NCBI RefSeq assembly: GCF_002794255.1
Contig: NZ_PGGW01000011.1
Coordinates: forward strand, 1 to 64,000
Direction: 5' to 3'
Source: Streptomyces carminius
GTDB taxonomy: Bacteria > Actinomycetota > Actinomycetes > Streptomycetales > Streptomycetaceae
DNA: 64,000 nucleotides
Shown here in pieces: positions 16,582 to 24,978 of the stretch. The translations under genes and the position numbers were made by a program. Every line of letters starts with the position of its first letter. The first letter of the stretch is position 1. The notes beneath the pieces were generated by a model, which worked only from the letters and a program-made list of their open reading frames with translations, was not told the origin of the DNA and did not search any database.

Positions 16582-16797
16582 ATGGATTCGAGAGTCCTGG
16601 TAATCCTTGCCAATTTCCTCGTGTTCTTGTTCGCGGCAAGTCTTATTGTTTTATTGCTTGACTCAGATTGGCTTATGGCGGCATTCAGTCTCGCCGCCTT
16701 GATGGCATTTCTGTTTGTCAGGGGGAAGGTTGTCAAGGGCAGGTCATGGGCGACTCGGCGACCCGCGCGGTCAGGCAGGCGTAGAAGTCGGTTCTGA
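16582..16797 (+). CDS. Small two-helix membrane protein 5, putative immunity for tail 4
   Basis: A 71-residue protein from ATG 16582 with AAGGAGG about 10 bases upstream. Two hydrophobic helices (VLVILANFLVFLFAASLIVL and LMAAFSLAALMAFLFV) are followed by a long Arg/Lys-rich tail. It contains a TTA leucine codon (16651-16653), rare in Streptomyces and dependent on the bldA tRNA. It lies about 150 bases after tail cassette 4, a looser pairing than for tails 2 and 3. Confidence 0.6.
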   Translation: MDSRVLVILANFLVFLFAASLIVLLLDSDWLMAAFSLAALMAFLFVRGKVVKGRSWATRRPARSGRRRSRF

Positions 16798-16989
16798 GCT
16801 GAGTTTGGCTCCCGTCCATCGCCGACGGACTTTCGTGGGCGTGACTTCGGGCCCGGTTGCGACGGGCCTTGATTCTCGTGCGGGTGCCGAACGGCGCTCC
16901 GGAGAGAAGTACCGTGGTACCACATCCCTCCCGAAGATGACGACCACAGTACGACGAAACAGGACGGAATCGAGCCTAGCGTTCAGGCT

Positions 16990-18213
16990 ATGACGAAACC
17001 TGGAAGTCCACTGCGGAGGTTCGGGGCGGCCACCATCGCGCTGGCGACGGCGTTCGCTGTCGTCGCCTGCGGGTCGGACGCCGACAACAGTGCGGCGCCC
17101 GCCACGGCCGACTCGCACAGCGCGCACGCGGGCGGGTCATCGGCTCCACCGCAGCCGCTGCGCGACGGCGAGCGGTTCGTCGACCTGAAGATGGCCGAGG
17201 CCTACACGCCCGCGCCGCCGGACGGCGCCGTGGACGAGTACCGGTGCCAGGTGCTCGATCCGGGCCTGACCAAGGAGACGTTCCTGACCGGAACCCAGGT
17301 CATGCCGGACAACGACGCCATCGCGCACCACGGCATCGTGTACGCGGTGCCGCCGGGCGCCGCTGCCGCGGTGCACGAGCAGGACGCGAAGACTCCCGGC
17401 CTCGGCTGGCAGTGTTTCGGCGGGACCGGCGTGGACGGCGCCGACGTGGAGGGCGACGACGAGGGCGCCGACCCGGGCGCGGCGTGGGTGGACACCTGGG
17501 CGCCGGGCGCCACGGAGACGCTGCTCGACCAGGACGCCGGCTTCAAGCTGGAGCCGGGCAGCCTGATCATCCTCCAGATGCACTACAACCTGCTCGCGAC
17601 CGACGGCAAGCCGGGCGGGTCGGACCGCTCGGCGGTGCGGCTGCGGCTGACGGACGGCACGCCGCAGACCCGGGAACTCGAGACGTGGTCGCTCGACGCG
17701 CCGATCGACCTGCCCTGTACCGCCGACGAGTCGGGTCCGCTCTGTGACCGGGCGGCCTCGATCGCGGACGTGACGAAGCGGTTCGGGCCGGAGGTCGGCG
17801 AATTCGCGGACCGTCAGGTGGAGGAGTGCAACGAGGGCGGCGTGCCGAAGCCCGGTGACACCCAGTCCTGCGACCACGAGGTGGAGGAGCCGGTGACGGT
17901 GTTCGCCGGTTTCGGTCACATGCACATGCTCGGGCGGTCCATGAAGGTCGAACTCAACCCGGGCACGCCGAAGGCCAAGGTCCTGCTGGACGTGCCGCAG
18001 TTCGACTTCGACAACCAGCGGATGGTGAAGCTGCCGTCGCCGGTGGAGGCCGGCCCGGGGGACACGCTGCGGGTGACGTGTACGCACGACGCGGGGCTGC
18101 GCAAACAGCTGCCGCAGCTGAAGAAGCTGCCGCCGCGCTACGTTGTGTGGGGCGACGGCACCGGCGACGAGATGTGCATTGGCATCATGACGGTCTCCCC
18201 CCGCAAGTCCTGA
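16990..18213 (+). CDS. Copper type II monooxygenase-like lipoprotein (PHM/DBH fold)
   Basis: A 407-residue exported lipoprotein (lipobox VVAC near residue 27). It resembles the catalytic core of peptidylglycine alpha-hydroxylating and dopamine beta-monooxygenases. Their two copper sites are both represented: H113-H114 (AIAHHG) and H198 (QMHYN) for one, H310-x-H312 (GHMHMLG) and M395 (GDEMCIGIM) for the other. The order and spacing follow PHM. The family hydroxylates C-H bonds with O2, two coppers and a one-electron donor. The next gene encodes a Rieske lipoprotein, which could supply electrons; that link is inferred. Confidence 0.82.
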   Translation: MTKPGSPLRRFGAATIALATAFAVVACGSDADNSAAPATADSHSAHAGGSSAPPQPLRDGERFVDLKMAEAYTPAPPDGAVDEYRCQVLDPGLTKETFLTGTQVMPDNDAIAHHGIVYAVPPGAAAAVHEQDAKTPGLGWQCFGGTGVDGADVEGDDEGADPGAAWVDTWAPGATETLLDQDAGFKLEPGSLIILQMHYNLLATDGKPGGSDRSAVRLRLTDGTPQTRELETWSLDAPIDLPCTADESGPLCDRAASIADVTKRFGPEVGEFADRQVEECNEGGVPKPGDTQSCDHEVEEPVTVFAGFGHMHMLGRSMKVELNPGTPKAKVLLDVPQFDFDNQRMVKLPSPVEAGPGDTLRVTCTHDAGLRKQLPQLKKLPPRYVVWGDGTGDEMCIGIMTVSPRKS

Positions 18214-18291
18214 CGAAGCGTCGAACGTGTGTGAGCTCACTGAGGTCAACAAGCCGAAAAACACCACTGTTTGCGCTCAGGAGGCATCGTC

Positions 18292-18717
18292 TTGCCAGAT
18301 TCAACACGCCGCACGGTTGTCTGCGGCCTGCTAGCCGGTCTGGTCGCACCGGTTTCCCTGGCCGCCTGCTCGTCCGAGACACCCGCCGCCGACCCGCCCG
18401 CCGGAGGATCCTCCGGCTCCGGTGGCACGCCGTTGGCCAAGCTGGCCGACGTCCCGGTCGGCAGCGGGACGATCGTGGACGGACCGTCAGGCAAAGTCCT
18501 GATCGTCCGGCCGTCGGAGAACGAGGTCAAAGGGCTCAACCCGACCTGCCCGCACGCGGGCGTCACCGTTTCCCGACCGGCGGGCGGCACCATCACATGC
18601 CCCGGCCACGGCAGCGTCTTCGACGCCGCGACCGGTGACAGGAAGAAAGGGCCGGCGACCACCGGCCTGATCCCGATCCCGGTGAAGATCAGCGGCGACT
18701 CAGTCGTGACCGCCTAG
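18292..18717 (+). CDS. Rieske [2Fe-2S] lipoprotein
   Basis: A 141-residue exported Rieske protein. The cluster ligands are C86-x-H88 (CPHAG) and C103-x2-H106 (CPGHG). The N-terminus has twin arginines (RRTVVCGLLAG) followed by a lipobox-like SLAAC, so Tat export and lipidation are likely, fitting a protein that folds around a cofactor. The start is TTG 18292, set by AGGAGG 7 bases upstream; an earlier TTG (18271) precedes that site. It follows the copper monooxygenase gene by 78 bases on the same strand, so they may work together at the outer membrane face. Confidence 0.88.
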   Translation: MPDSTRRTVVCGLLAGLVAPVSLAACSSETPAADPPAGGSSGSGGTPLAKLADVPVGSGTIVDGPSGKVLIVRPSENEVKGLNPTCPHAGVTVSRPAGGTITCPGHGSVFDAATGDRKKGPATTGLIPIPVKISGDSVVTA

Positions 18718-18894
18718 AAAGGTGTCGGCGGCCCGCCGGAACTCGGCGGGCCGTTCGACCCGGGGACAGTGGCCGCACTGGTCGATCAGCACGACATCGC
18801 CGTTCGGGAAAAGCCTCGCCAGCGCCTTCACCGGCCGCACACCCGTCAGACAGTCCTGACTGCAGGCGGACCCGGCAGCGGAGCGGTCGATCAC
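18700..18894 (-). pseudogene. C-terminal remnant of an alpha/beta-hydrolase gene
   Basis: A 64-codon minus-strand frame that matches only the last part of an alpha/beta-hydrolase (LARLFPNGDVVLID, then CGH with the usual catalytic His, ERPAEF). The nucleophile and oxyanion parts are absent. Its end overlaps the 3' end of the Rieske gene. Confidence 0.6.
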
Positions 18895-18968
18895 GCCGAG
18901 CGGATCGGCCCGGAGCGGTGCGGCTGGGAACTACGGTCGCGCCCCCGACGGACGCGCGAGACGAAGCG

Positions 18969-19634
18969 CTAAATCGGCCGGGTGAGTCTCAGGTCGTAGG
19001 CGAGGATGACGGCCTGGATCCGGTCCCGTGCGCCGATCTTGGCGAGGACCCGCCCGACGTGGGTCTTCACCGTCGACTCCGACAGCGTGAACCGTTGCGC
19101 GATCTCGCCGTTGGTGAGGCCGTGGCCGATGGCGACGAGGATCTCGCGCTCGCGGCCGGTCAGGGAGTCCAGCCGGGGATCCTCCCGCACGGGCCCGCGG
19201 AGGTCATCGCCGAGCCGGTCGGAGAACGCGTCGAGCAGCCGCCGAGTCAGCGCCGGCGCGATCACCGCGGCCCCGGCGGCGACGGCCCGGATGCCGGCGA
19301 GCAGCTCCTCCGGGCGGATGTCCTTCAGCAGGAAACCGCTCGCCCCGGCCCGCAGCGCGGCGAGCGCGTACCGGTCCACGTCGGACGTCGTCAGCACCAG
19401 GATCCGCGAACGCCCACCGGCGGCGACGATGCGCCGGATGGTCTCGATCCCGTCGACGCCCGGCATGCGGATGTCCATCAGCACCACGTCGGGATGCAGC
19501 TTGGTGGTCCACCGAACGGCCTCGGCGCCGTTCTCGGCCTCGCCGACGATCTCGGTGTCGGGGGTGCTCTCCAGCAGCATGCGAAACCCGAAGCGCTGCA
19601 GCGGCTGGGCGTCCATCACAAGCACAGAGATCAT
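18969..19634 (-). CDS. NarL/LuxR-family response regulator
   Basis: A 221-residue two-component regulator. The receiver domain has D54 (LMDIRMPG) as phosphoacceptor, with conserved T and K (LTTSD, LLKD). A LuxR-type helix-turn-helix occupies ~150-215 (LTGREREILVAIGHGLTNGEIA...TVKTHV). The gene is intact. Its partner kinase immediately upstream is broken, so it may be an orphan, respond to another kinase, or act without phosphorylation. Confidence 0.93.
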   Translation of the reverse strand: MISVLVMDAQPLQRFGFRMLLESTPDTEIVGEAENGAEAVRWTTKLHPDVVLMDIRMPGVDGIETIRRIVAAGGRSRILVLTTSDVDRYALAALRAGASGFLLKDIRPEELLAGIRAVAAGAAVIAPALTRRLLDAFSDRLGDDLRGPVREDPRLDSLTGREREILVAIGHGLTNGEIAQRFTLSESTVKTHVGRVLAKIGARDRIQAVILAYDLRLTRPI

Positions 19635-20133
19635 GAATGGCTGCCTTCAGGGTCGCGTGGACGGTCCAGCCGTCCGACGCGGGGCCGACGCTGACCGTGC
19701 CGCCGTAGAGCGCGGCGCGTTCGGCCATGCCGGCGAGGCCGGGACCCGCGTCGCCCGGCGATGCCTACTTCATACCGAGCGAACCTGAGACGACTGTTAG
19801 AACGGTGCTCAGGCCGGTTGGCCGCCGGCGCGGGTTCGTCGTCGGGCGGGCCGCCGTCGTGCACGACGATGCGGATCTGGCAGGAGTCGGCCGCCAGGCT
19901 CAGGTCGACGGTGGTGCGCGGGCCGGCGTGCTTGAGTGCGTTGGTCAGGGCCTCCTGCACGATGCGGAAGGCGGCCAGTCGCATGCCGAGGTCCAGCCGG
20001 TCGGGGCTGCCGGACCGCAATCACTGCAACAGCCGATTTCGCAGCGCTCGGATCTCGTTCTCCAGGGCGACGTTCGACTCCTTGCGGTGCTCGATGATCA
20101 CGCTTGTCTCGACCGGGGCCGGGAGACACTCAG
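19631..20133 (-). pseudogene. Truncated sensor histidine kinase remnant
   Basis: The C-terminal part of a NarL-partner kinase. The N-box is visible in LAAFRIVQEALTNALKHAG, and an ATPase G2 box (GPGLAGMAERAALYGG) appears in another frame. Damage includes an in-frame TGA at 20021-20023, a frame change near 19740, an AT-richer stretch around 19765-19800, and loss of everything before ~20133, where insertion-sequence remnants begin. It would have been translationally coupled to the response regulator gene. Confidence 0.8.
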
Positions 20134-20149
20134 GTTTTCTCAGCGAAGT

Positions 20150-20352
20150 TCACCGCCATGCATTGTTGAGGGCGAGGGCGGCCTGGGCGATGGCGCCGAT
20201 CCGGTTGGGGCTGACCGTCACATGCTGCAGGGCACGCCAGCGCTGTTTGAGCTCGGCCGCGGCACGCTCGCCGATCGCGCGGATGCCGCGCAGCAGCCGG
20301 TTGTGGGGCCGGGTGTCTACCGCCAGGGGCGAGGCGATGTCGGGGTGGGGAC
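20150..20352 (-). pseudogene. C-terminal remnant of an IS5-like transposase
   Basis: The minus strand encodes about 66 residues typical of the end of a DDE transposase (HNRLLRGIRAIGERAAAEL, LKQRWRALQHVTVSPNRIG), closing with ALNNAWR and a TGA. The remnant stops exactly where the left inverted repeat of the ISAs1-like element begins (20353). Confidence 0.7.
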
Positions 20353-21727
20353 CAGGGTCTCTTGCAGGGTTGGGCTTCGTTCGGTTTGCCGGAGTGGCGT
20401 GGAAGCGGGTGGATCATCCCGGTTCGGGTGGGGAGTGAACGCGGTACAGGCACGGTCTCAGTGATCATGCGAGTGTCGAAGTCCCATGAACACTTGGCGA
20501 GTCCGTGCCTGCTCCTGCATCTTCCCTCATGCCCGTCGGTCTGGGCCAACTGGCCCGAGTCTCCGCCCCGGCCCCGCTGGTGGACGCGGTCCGTCTGTCC
20601 GGATTCCCGGGCCTGGTGCCTGATCCACGAGATGTTCGGGGCCGTCGCTGTCGGTTGTCCGCGCTGGTGGCCGCTGCCGCGGCCGGTGTGCCGACCGGTG
20701 CCCGGTCGCTGACCGCGATCACCGAGTGGATGTCCGACGCTCCCGCATGGGCCTGCCGAGCCCTCGGCTTCCCGGTCGGCCCGCTGACCGGCACGGTGCC
20801 CGTCCCGCACCCCCACACCCTGCGCCGCCTCCTGGTCCAACTCGACGGCGACGCCCTGGACCGGGCGGTGGGCGCCTTCCTCACCGCCCGCGCCGCGCCG
20901 GACAGCCGTGGACTGCGGGCCATCGCGGTCGACGGGAAAGTGCTGCGCGGCTCGCGCACCGCCACCGCCCCGGCAGTCGCTCTGCTCGCCGCGATGGACC
21001 ACGCCGGAAGCGTCCTCGCCCAACGGCAGGTCGCCGACAAGAGCAACGAGATCCGGAGCCTTCGCCCCGCTGCTGGACAGCATCGACCTGGCCGGTACGG
21101 TCATCACCGCCGACGCCCTGCACACCCAGCACGCCCACGGCACCTACCTCCGAGGCCGCGGCGCCCACCACATCGCCCAGGTCAAAGCCAACCACCCCAC
21201 GTCGTTCGACACGGTCCGACGTCTGCCCTGGCGCGATGTCGGACTCGGCCACTACGACCGCACCCGGTCCCACCACCGCCACGAGATCCGGCGCCTGAAG
21301 ACCGTTGCTTTCGCGCACCTCGACTACCCCGAAGCCCGCCAGGCCCTCCAGGTCGTGCGCCGGAGACAGGACCTCACCACCGGCAAGCTCACCATCGAGC
21401 GCGTCTGTCTGATCACCAGCCTGCCGCCCGGCACCGCTACCGGTGCCCAGCCCGCCGCCTGGATCCGCGGCCACTGGAAGATCGAAAATCTTCTCCACCA
21501 CGTCCGCGACCGCACCTTCCGCGAGGACGACTCCACAATCCGCACCGGCCGTCTCCCCCAGGGCATGGCCGGACTGCGCAACCTCGCCATCGGCGTCCAC
21601 CGCCAGGACGGCCGCACCAACATCGCCGCCGCCCTACGTCACACCGCACGCGACTGGCGAAGACCCCTGGCCGCCCTCGGACTGACCGGATGAACCCGGA
21701 CAGACCTCAATCACGCAAAGGACCCTG
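20353..21727 (+). mobile_element. ISAs1-family insertion sequence
   Basis: About 1,375 bp with one transposase reading region. Imperfect terminal repeats at 20353-20372 (CAGGGTCTCTTGCAGGGTTG) and 21708-21727 (its counterpart reads CAGGGTCCTTTGCGTGATTG on the other strand) agree at 15 of 20 positions. No matching target duplication is visible: the left flank is an IS remnant and the right flank is a hydrolase gene, which suggests a deletion or recombination next to the element. Confidence 0.75.
20505..21693 (+). pseudogene. ISAs1-type transposase, frameshifted
   Basis: An IS4/ISAs1-type DDE transposase of about 395 codons split between two frames. The first part runs from GTG 20505 through [13 protein letters not shown] (first catalytic Asp) to QVADKSNEI. 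The second resumes as [20 protein letters not shown] (second Asp) and ends at 21693, including the region around [12 protein letters not shown] with the catalytic Glu. The frame changes near 21055-21062, consistent with one extra base. Programmed frameshifting is not typical of this family, so it is probably inactive. Confidence 0.82.
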
Positions 21728-22640
21728 TTCCGCGCTCAGGGGCTGGGTCCGGGGGTTGTTCCGGGCTGTCGATTTTCCGGTAGAAAGCGAGAAGGGCGTT
21801 CGCGAGCCGTTCGGGTGCTTCCATCGCCACGTAGTGGCCGATGCCGTCGAGAGATGCGGAACTTACGTCCTTGGCGACTTGGCGTAGCGTCGCCGGCGTG
21901 AAGTCTCCCGACCCGCCGCCGATGGCGAGCACGGGCATGGTGAGCTGCCCGGAGGCCAGTTCTCGGATTTCCTCGCCTTCGCGGAGCATCGACCGGTAGA
22001 GCCCGGCTGCACCCTTGAACGCGTCGGGTCGCGTGTAGGAGCGGGTGAGCTCGTCGATGTCCTGGTCGGTGAACGCGTCAGGGGTGGCGCTGAGGGAGGG
22101 CAGGGCGTACTCGGAGAGGAATGCGCGCTCTCGTCCGGCGAGCAGCATCTCCGGGATGCCGGGGGCGGCGAGGACGCCGATGTGCCAGGCACCGCCGTGG
22201 GTGACGTCCGCGAGTGTTTCCAGGCCGAACCCGGGCAGACCGGTCTCGATCGCCGTATAGCTGCGCACCAGGTCGGGGTGTGCGGCCGCGACACGGAATG
22301 TGGTGGGACCGCTGATGTCCTGGCCCGTCAGGTGAACGGGGCCGAGGTCGAGCAGGGTGATCAGTTCGCTCAGGTCTCGGGCTGCGGTCGCGCTGTCGTG
22401 CTCTCCGGTGGCGGTGGCGGAGTCGCCGAAACCGCGCAGGTCGGGAGCGAACACGCGGTGGTGCGCGCTGAGCAGGGGGATCAGCTTGTGGAAGACCCAC
22501 CAGGTCTCCGGGAAGCCGTGGACCAGCATGACGGGGGATCCGGCGGTTCCCGCCGAGACGTAGTGAAGCTCTGTGCCGTTGAGGCTGACGCGGTGGTGTT
22601 CGAGGGCCGGAAGGGTGGCGCCGGGGGGCGTGGGGGCCAT
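21711..22640 (-). CDS. Epoxide hydrolase-like alpha/beta-hydrolase
   Basis: A 309-residue alpha/beta-hydrolase. The oxyanion motif is HGFPETW, the nucleophile is the Asp in GQDISG, and the catalytic His is in GIGHYVAMEAPE. An Asp nucleophile with HGFPETW points to an epoxide hydrolase or dehalogenase. ATG 22640 has GGAGG 8 bases upstream; an earlier in-frame ATG (22664) lies before that site. The last codons and the TGA (21711-21713) come from the right end of the ISAs1-like element. It is divergent from a MarR gene with shared operators, so it is probably repressed by that protein. Confidence 0.88.
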   Translation of the reverse strand: MAPTPPGATLPALEHHRVSLNGTELHYVSAGTAGSPVMLVHGFPETWWVFHKLIPLLSAHHRVFAPDLRGFGDSATATGEHDSATAARDLSELITLLDLGPVHLTGQDISGPTTFRVAAAHPDLVRSYTAIETGLPGFGLETLADVTHGGAWHIGVLAAPGIPEMLLAGRERAFLSEYALPSLSATPDAFTDQDIDELTRSYTRPDAFKGAAGLYRSMLREGEEIRELASGQLTMPVLAIGGGSGDFTPATLRQVAKDVSSASLDGIGHYVAMEAPERLANALLAFYRKIDSPEQPPDPAPERGTGSFA

Positions 22641-22659
22641 TGGTTTCCTCCATTTGATC

Positions 22660-22701
22660 GACAACCTGGTTGTCAGTCTATGGATAGACAGCCAGGTTGT
22701 C
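22660..22701. promoter_or_regulatory. Two palindromic operators in the hydrolase-marR spacer
   Basis: GACAACCTGGTTGTC (22660-22674) is a perfect inverted repeat, and GACAGCCAGGTTGTC (22687-22701) is a near copy 27 bases away, about two and a half helical turns. The spacing and position between divergent genes fit MarR-dimer binding sites controlling both promoters. Confidence 0.75.
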
Positions 22702-22720
22702 GACCCCGACGGGTTCTCGT

Positions 22721-23215
22721 ATGATGCGCCTTATGGCACGGTCACCAGGCGCCGAGCTTGCGCTGCTGCTGCTCGGCGGCTTCCAGTCGATGGTGGACGA
22801 CGTGGTCGGCGAACTGGCAAGCCGCGGACACGAAGGCGTGCGTGCATCCCACGAGTTCGCCCTGCGCGCCATCGAGGAGGGAGCGGACACGGCCACGGAA
22901 CTCGGCCGCCGGTTGTCGGTGTCCAAGCAGGCCGCCGCCAAGACGGTCGCCGCCCTCGAGCGGCTCGGATACGTCGAGCGGGAGACCGACCCAAGCGACG
23001 CACGCGTCAAGCGACTTCGCGTCACGGCCCGCGGCCACGACATGATGACTCTCGGCGCGGCGCTCTTCACCGAGGTGCGTGACCGCTGGGCGGCGCAGAT
23101 CGGAGCCGAGCAGCTCGACGTCCTCGAAGCGCACTTGGCCCAGCTCACCAAGGGCCGGCCGGCGGGCGCGGCGGGCCTCGCACGACTCGGCGGGGATCTC
23201 GGTGAGGCGATCTGA
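22721..23215 (+). CDS. MarR-family transcriptional regulator
   Basis: A 164-residue winged-helix protein of the MarR family (ATELGRRLSVSKQAAAKTVA recognition region, then YVERETDPSDARVKRL wing). It is divergent from the epoxide hydrolase-like gene with two matching operators between them, so it is likely its ligand-responsive repressor and controls itself. ATG 22721, 22724 or 22733 could be the start; none has a clear ribosome-binding site. The TTG at 22697 lies within an operator and is unlikely. Confidence 0.9.
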   Translation: MMRLMARSPGAELALLLLGGFQSMVDDVVGELASRGHEGVRASHEFALRAIEEGADTATELGRRLSVSKQAAAKTVAALERLGYVERETDPSDARVKRLRVTARGHDMMTLGAALFTEVRDRWAAQIGAEQLDVLEAHLAQLTKGRPAGAAGLARLGGDLGEAI

Positions 23216-23224
23216 CAACGCGGG

Positions 23225-23350
23225 CTGAAGGTCACCTTCCAGGCCCTGTGCCGGGTCAGCCTCGACCCTGCGGCCATCACCCGGATCGCCCGCGCCGCCC
23301 TCGTCGTGCTCCGGCTCGAACACGGCCGCACCACCAAGATCACAACGCGT
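23225..23350 (+). other. Short coding-like remnant
   Basis: One plus-strand frame (LKVTFQALCRVSLDPAAITR, IARAALVVLRLEHG) has very high third-position GC and a protein-like pattern but no start codon. It looks like the end of a lost gene. I cannot assign a family. Confidence 0.35.
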
Positions 23351-23359
23351 CACGAAGCG

Positions 23360-24760
23360 TTACCGAGAAAAGTCCAGCAGGGCCTGACGGTCGCGCCGTT
23401 TCCGCTCCTGGCCCTTCTGCGGCTTGGTCCCCGTCGCCGGACCGGCTTCCTCCTCCGCCGGTTCGGTCCTGCGCCGCTTCCCGCCCTTGTCGGTGTTCTG
23501 GGGAGACGCCGGCCGCTTGCCCCTGCCCTTCGCGGTGGGCACGATCTCGGACTCGGACTCGGACTCGGACGCCGACTCGGTGTCGCTCTCGCCGCTTTCC
23601 GCCGCGTCGTCGTCCGAGTCGTGGTCCGGACGCCGAAGTCCTTCGTCATCAGCTTCTGGAGACCCTCGCCGCCCTCCAGGTCCTCCTCCCCGCCCGCCTC
23701 GCCGCTCAGCTCCTTGAGCAGCTCGTGGAGCCGGAACATGGACTGGTTGCAGTTGCTGGCGAAGACCAGATGGCCGTTGACCAGCGCTGCCTGGATCTCC
23801 TGCTCCTTGACCGGTTCGGTCTCCTTCTTCCCCGACCCGCCCGCCGGAGCCGCCGTGCCCTCCCGCGCCTTCCGCTCCTCGTCGGCCATGGCGTTGAGCA
23901 TCTGGCGCGTGAGGTGCCGGAGGCTCTGCCCGTCCCGGTCGTCCTTGTAGTCACGGGCGTAACGGATCACCACGTCCTTGGTGATCCGGCCCCACTGCTT
24001 CTTGCTCTGCTTGCAGGTGCAGGCCTTGGCGAGCCTGTCGACCTCGGCGATGATCTCCTCACGGCCGGGGAGCTGCCCGCTCACCGCGCCCTTCCCCTTG
24101 CCGCCCGGAGTGCTCTTCACCCGGGCCACGACCGGTCCGCCGCCCCCGCCGCCACCGGTCCGGGGCGCCGTCGGGCTTCCCGCCGACGGCGCGCGGCCCG
24201 CGCCCGCGGCGAACGCCGTGCCGTCCGTCTCCGCCCGCTGCTCGGAGTCCTGCCGCGGGTCGGTGACGGTGACCCCCGCGCCGTTGGTGTCACCCGTCTC
24301 CCGCACCCCGGCGAGGTTGCTGCTGGCATGGCTCAGCTCGTGCCCGACGACCGACTTGTCGCCCGCGGCCTTCGGCGGGAGGAAGATGTGGGAACCGACG
24401 GTCATCGCCCGGGCGCCCAGCGCCGCGGTGGCCCGCTGGGCCACCGCGTCGTCGTGGACGCGCACGGGCGACAGGTCGTTCTGGTAGAAGGTCTCCGCTT
24501 CCCTGCGGAGATCGGCGGGCAGCGGGCGGCCCGGGGAGGCCATGGCGGCATCGAGCAGCGCGCGCTGAGCGCCGGGTTCGCCGTCCCCGCCCCTGTCCGT
24601 CTCCAGGTGCCCGTCCGTGTGCCCGCAGCCGGCGCCGTGGACGTGCCGTTCCTCCTCGGCTGGGCGCGCGACCCCCCGGTTGCCCACCAGGGACTGGAGC
24701 CTGGCGAGTCTCCCGGGGGTCAGCGGCCCGGGCCTCGGGCTGCTCCCGGTACGCGCGCAT
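23360..24760 (-). pseudogene. DUF4157 polymorphic-toxin/eCIS-effector-like gene, frameshifted
   Basis: A minus-strand gene of about 465 codons. Near the N-terminus, LARLQSLVGNRGVA and the metallopeptidase-like HELSH mark a DUF4157 leader, common in effectors of extracellular contractile injection systems. A basic, Ser/Glu-rich C-terminus follows. Part of the C-domain (EIQAALVNGHLVFASNCNQS) resembles the corresponding stretch of the toxin at 33367-34614, but no HAE/CxxC active site is present. Two frame changes are needed: one between ATG 24760 (with AGAGGGG upstream) and about 24690, the other near 23630, after which the sensible frame reads DHDSDDDAAESGESDTES. Confidence 0.7.
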
Positions 24761-24978
24761 GGCGGTCCCCTCTCGGTCCGGCCGGCCGGGGCCCGCGCCC
24801 CGTGTCCGCTGATCCAGTCACCGGATCCCCGATGTGTACAGGGTCATGCGGGCGTCGTCGAGGGCACTGAGGAGGGCTGAGAGGGCGCTGAGGGCCCGGG
24901 GGGATCCCGGACCCGCACACGTTCGGCCCCCGGCCGTTCCGACGTCGGTGTGCCGCCCCGGTCCGGGTCAGGGCCGGG

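Noticed and set aside
16443..16661. A 72-codon plus-strand frame before the last small membrane gene.
   Set aside because: It overlaps the better-supported gene at 16582 in another frame and has no ribosome-binding site or family pattern.
21055..21062. Programmed frameshifting in the ISAs1 transposase.
   Set aside because: No slippery run or downstream structure stands out, and the family normally uses one frame; a mutation or sequencing error is simpler.
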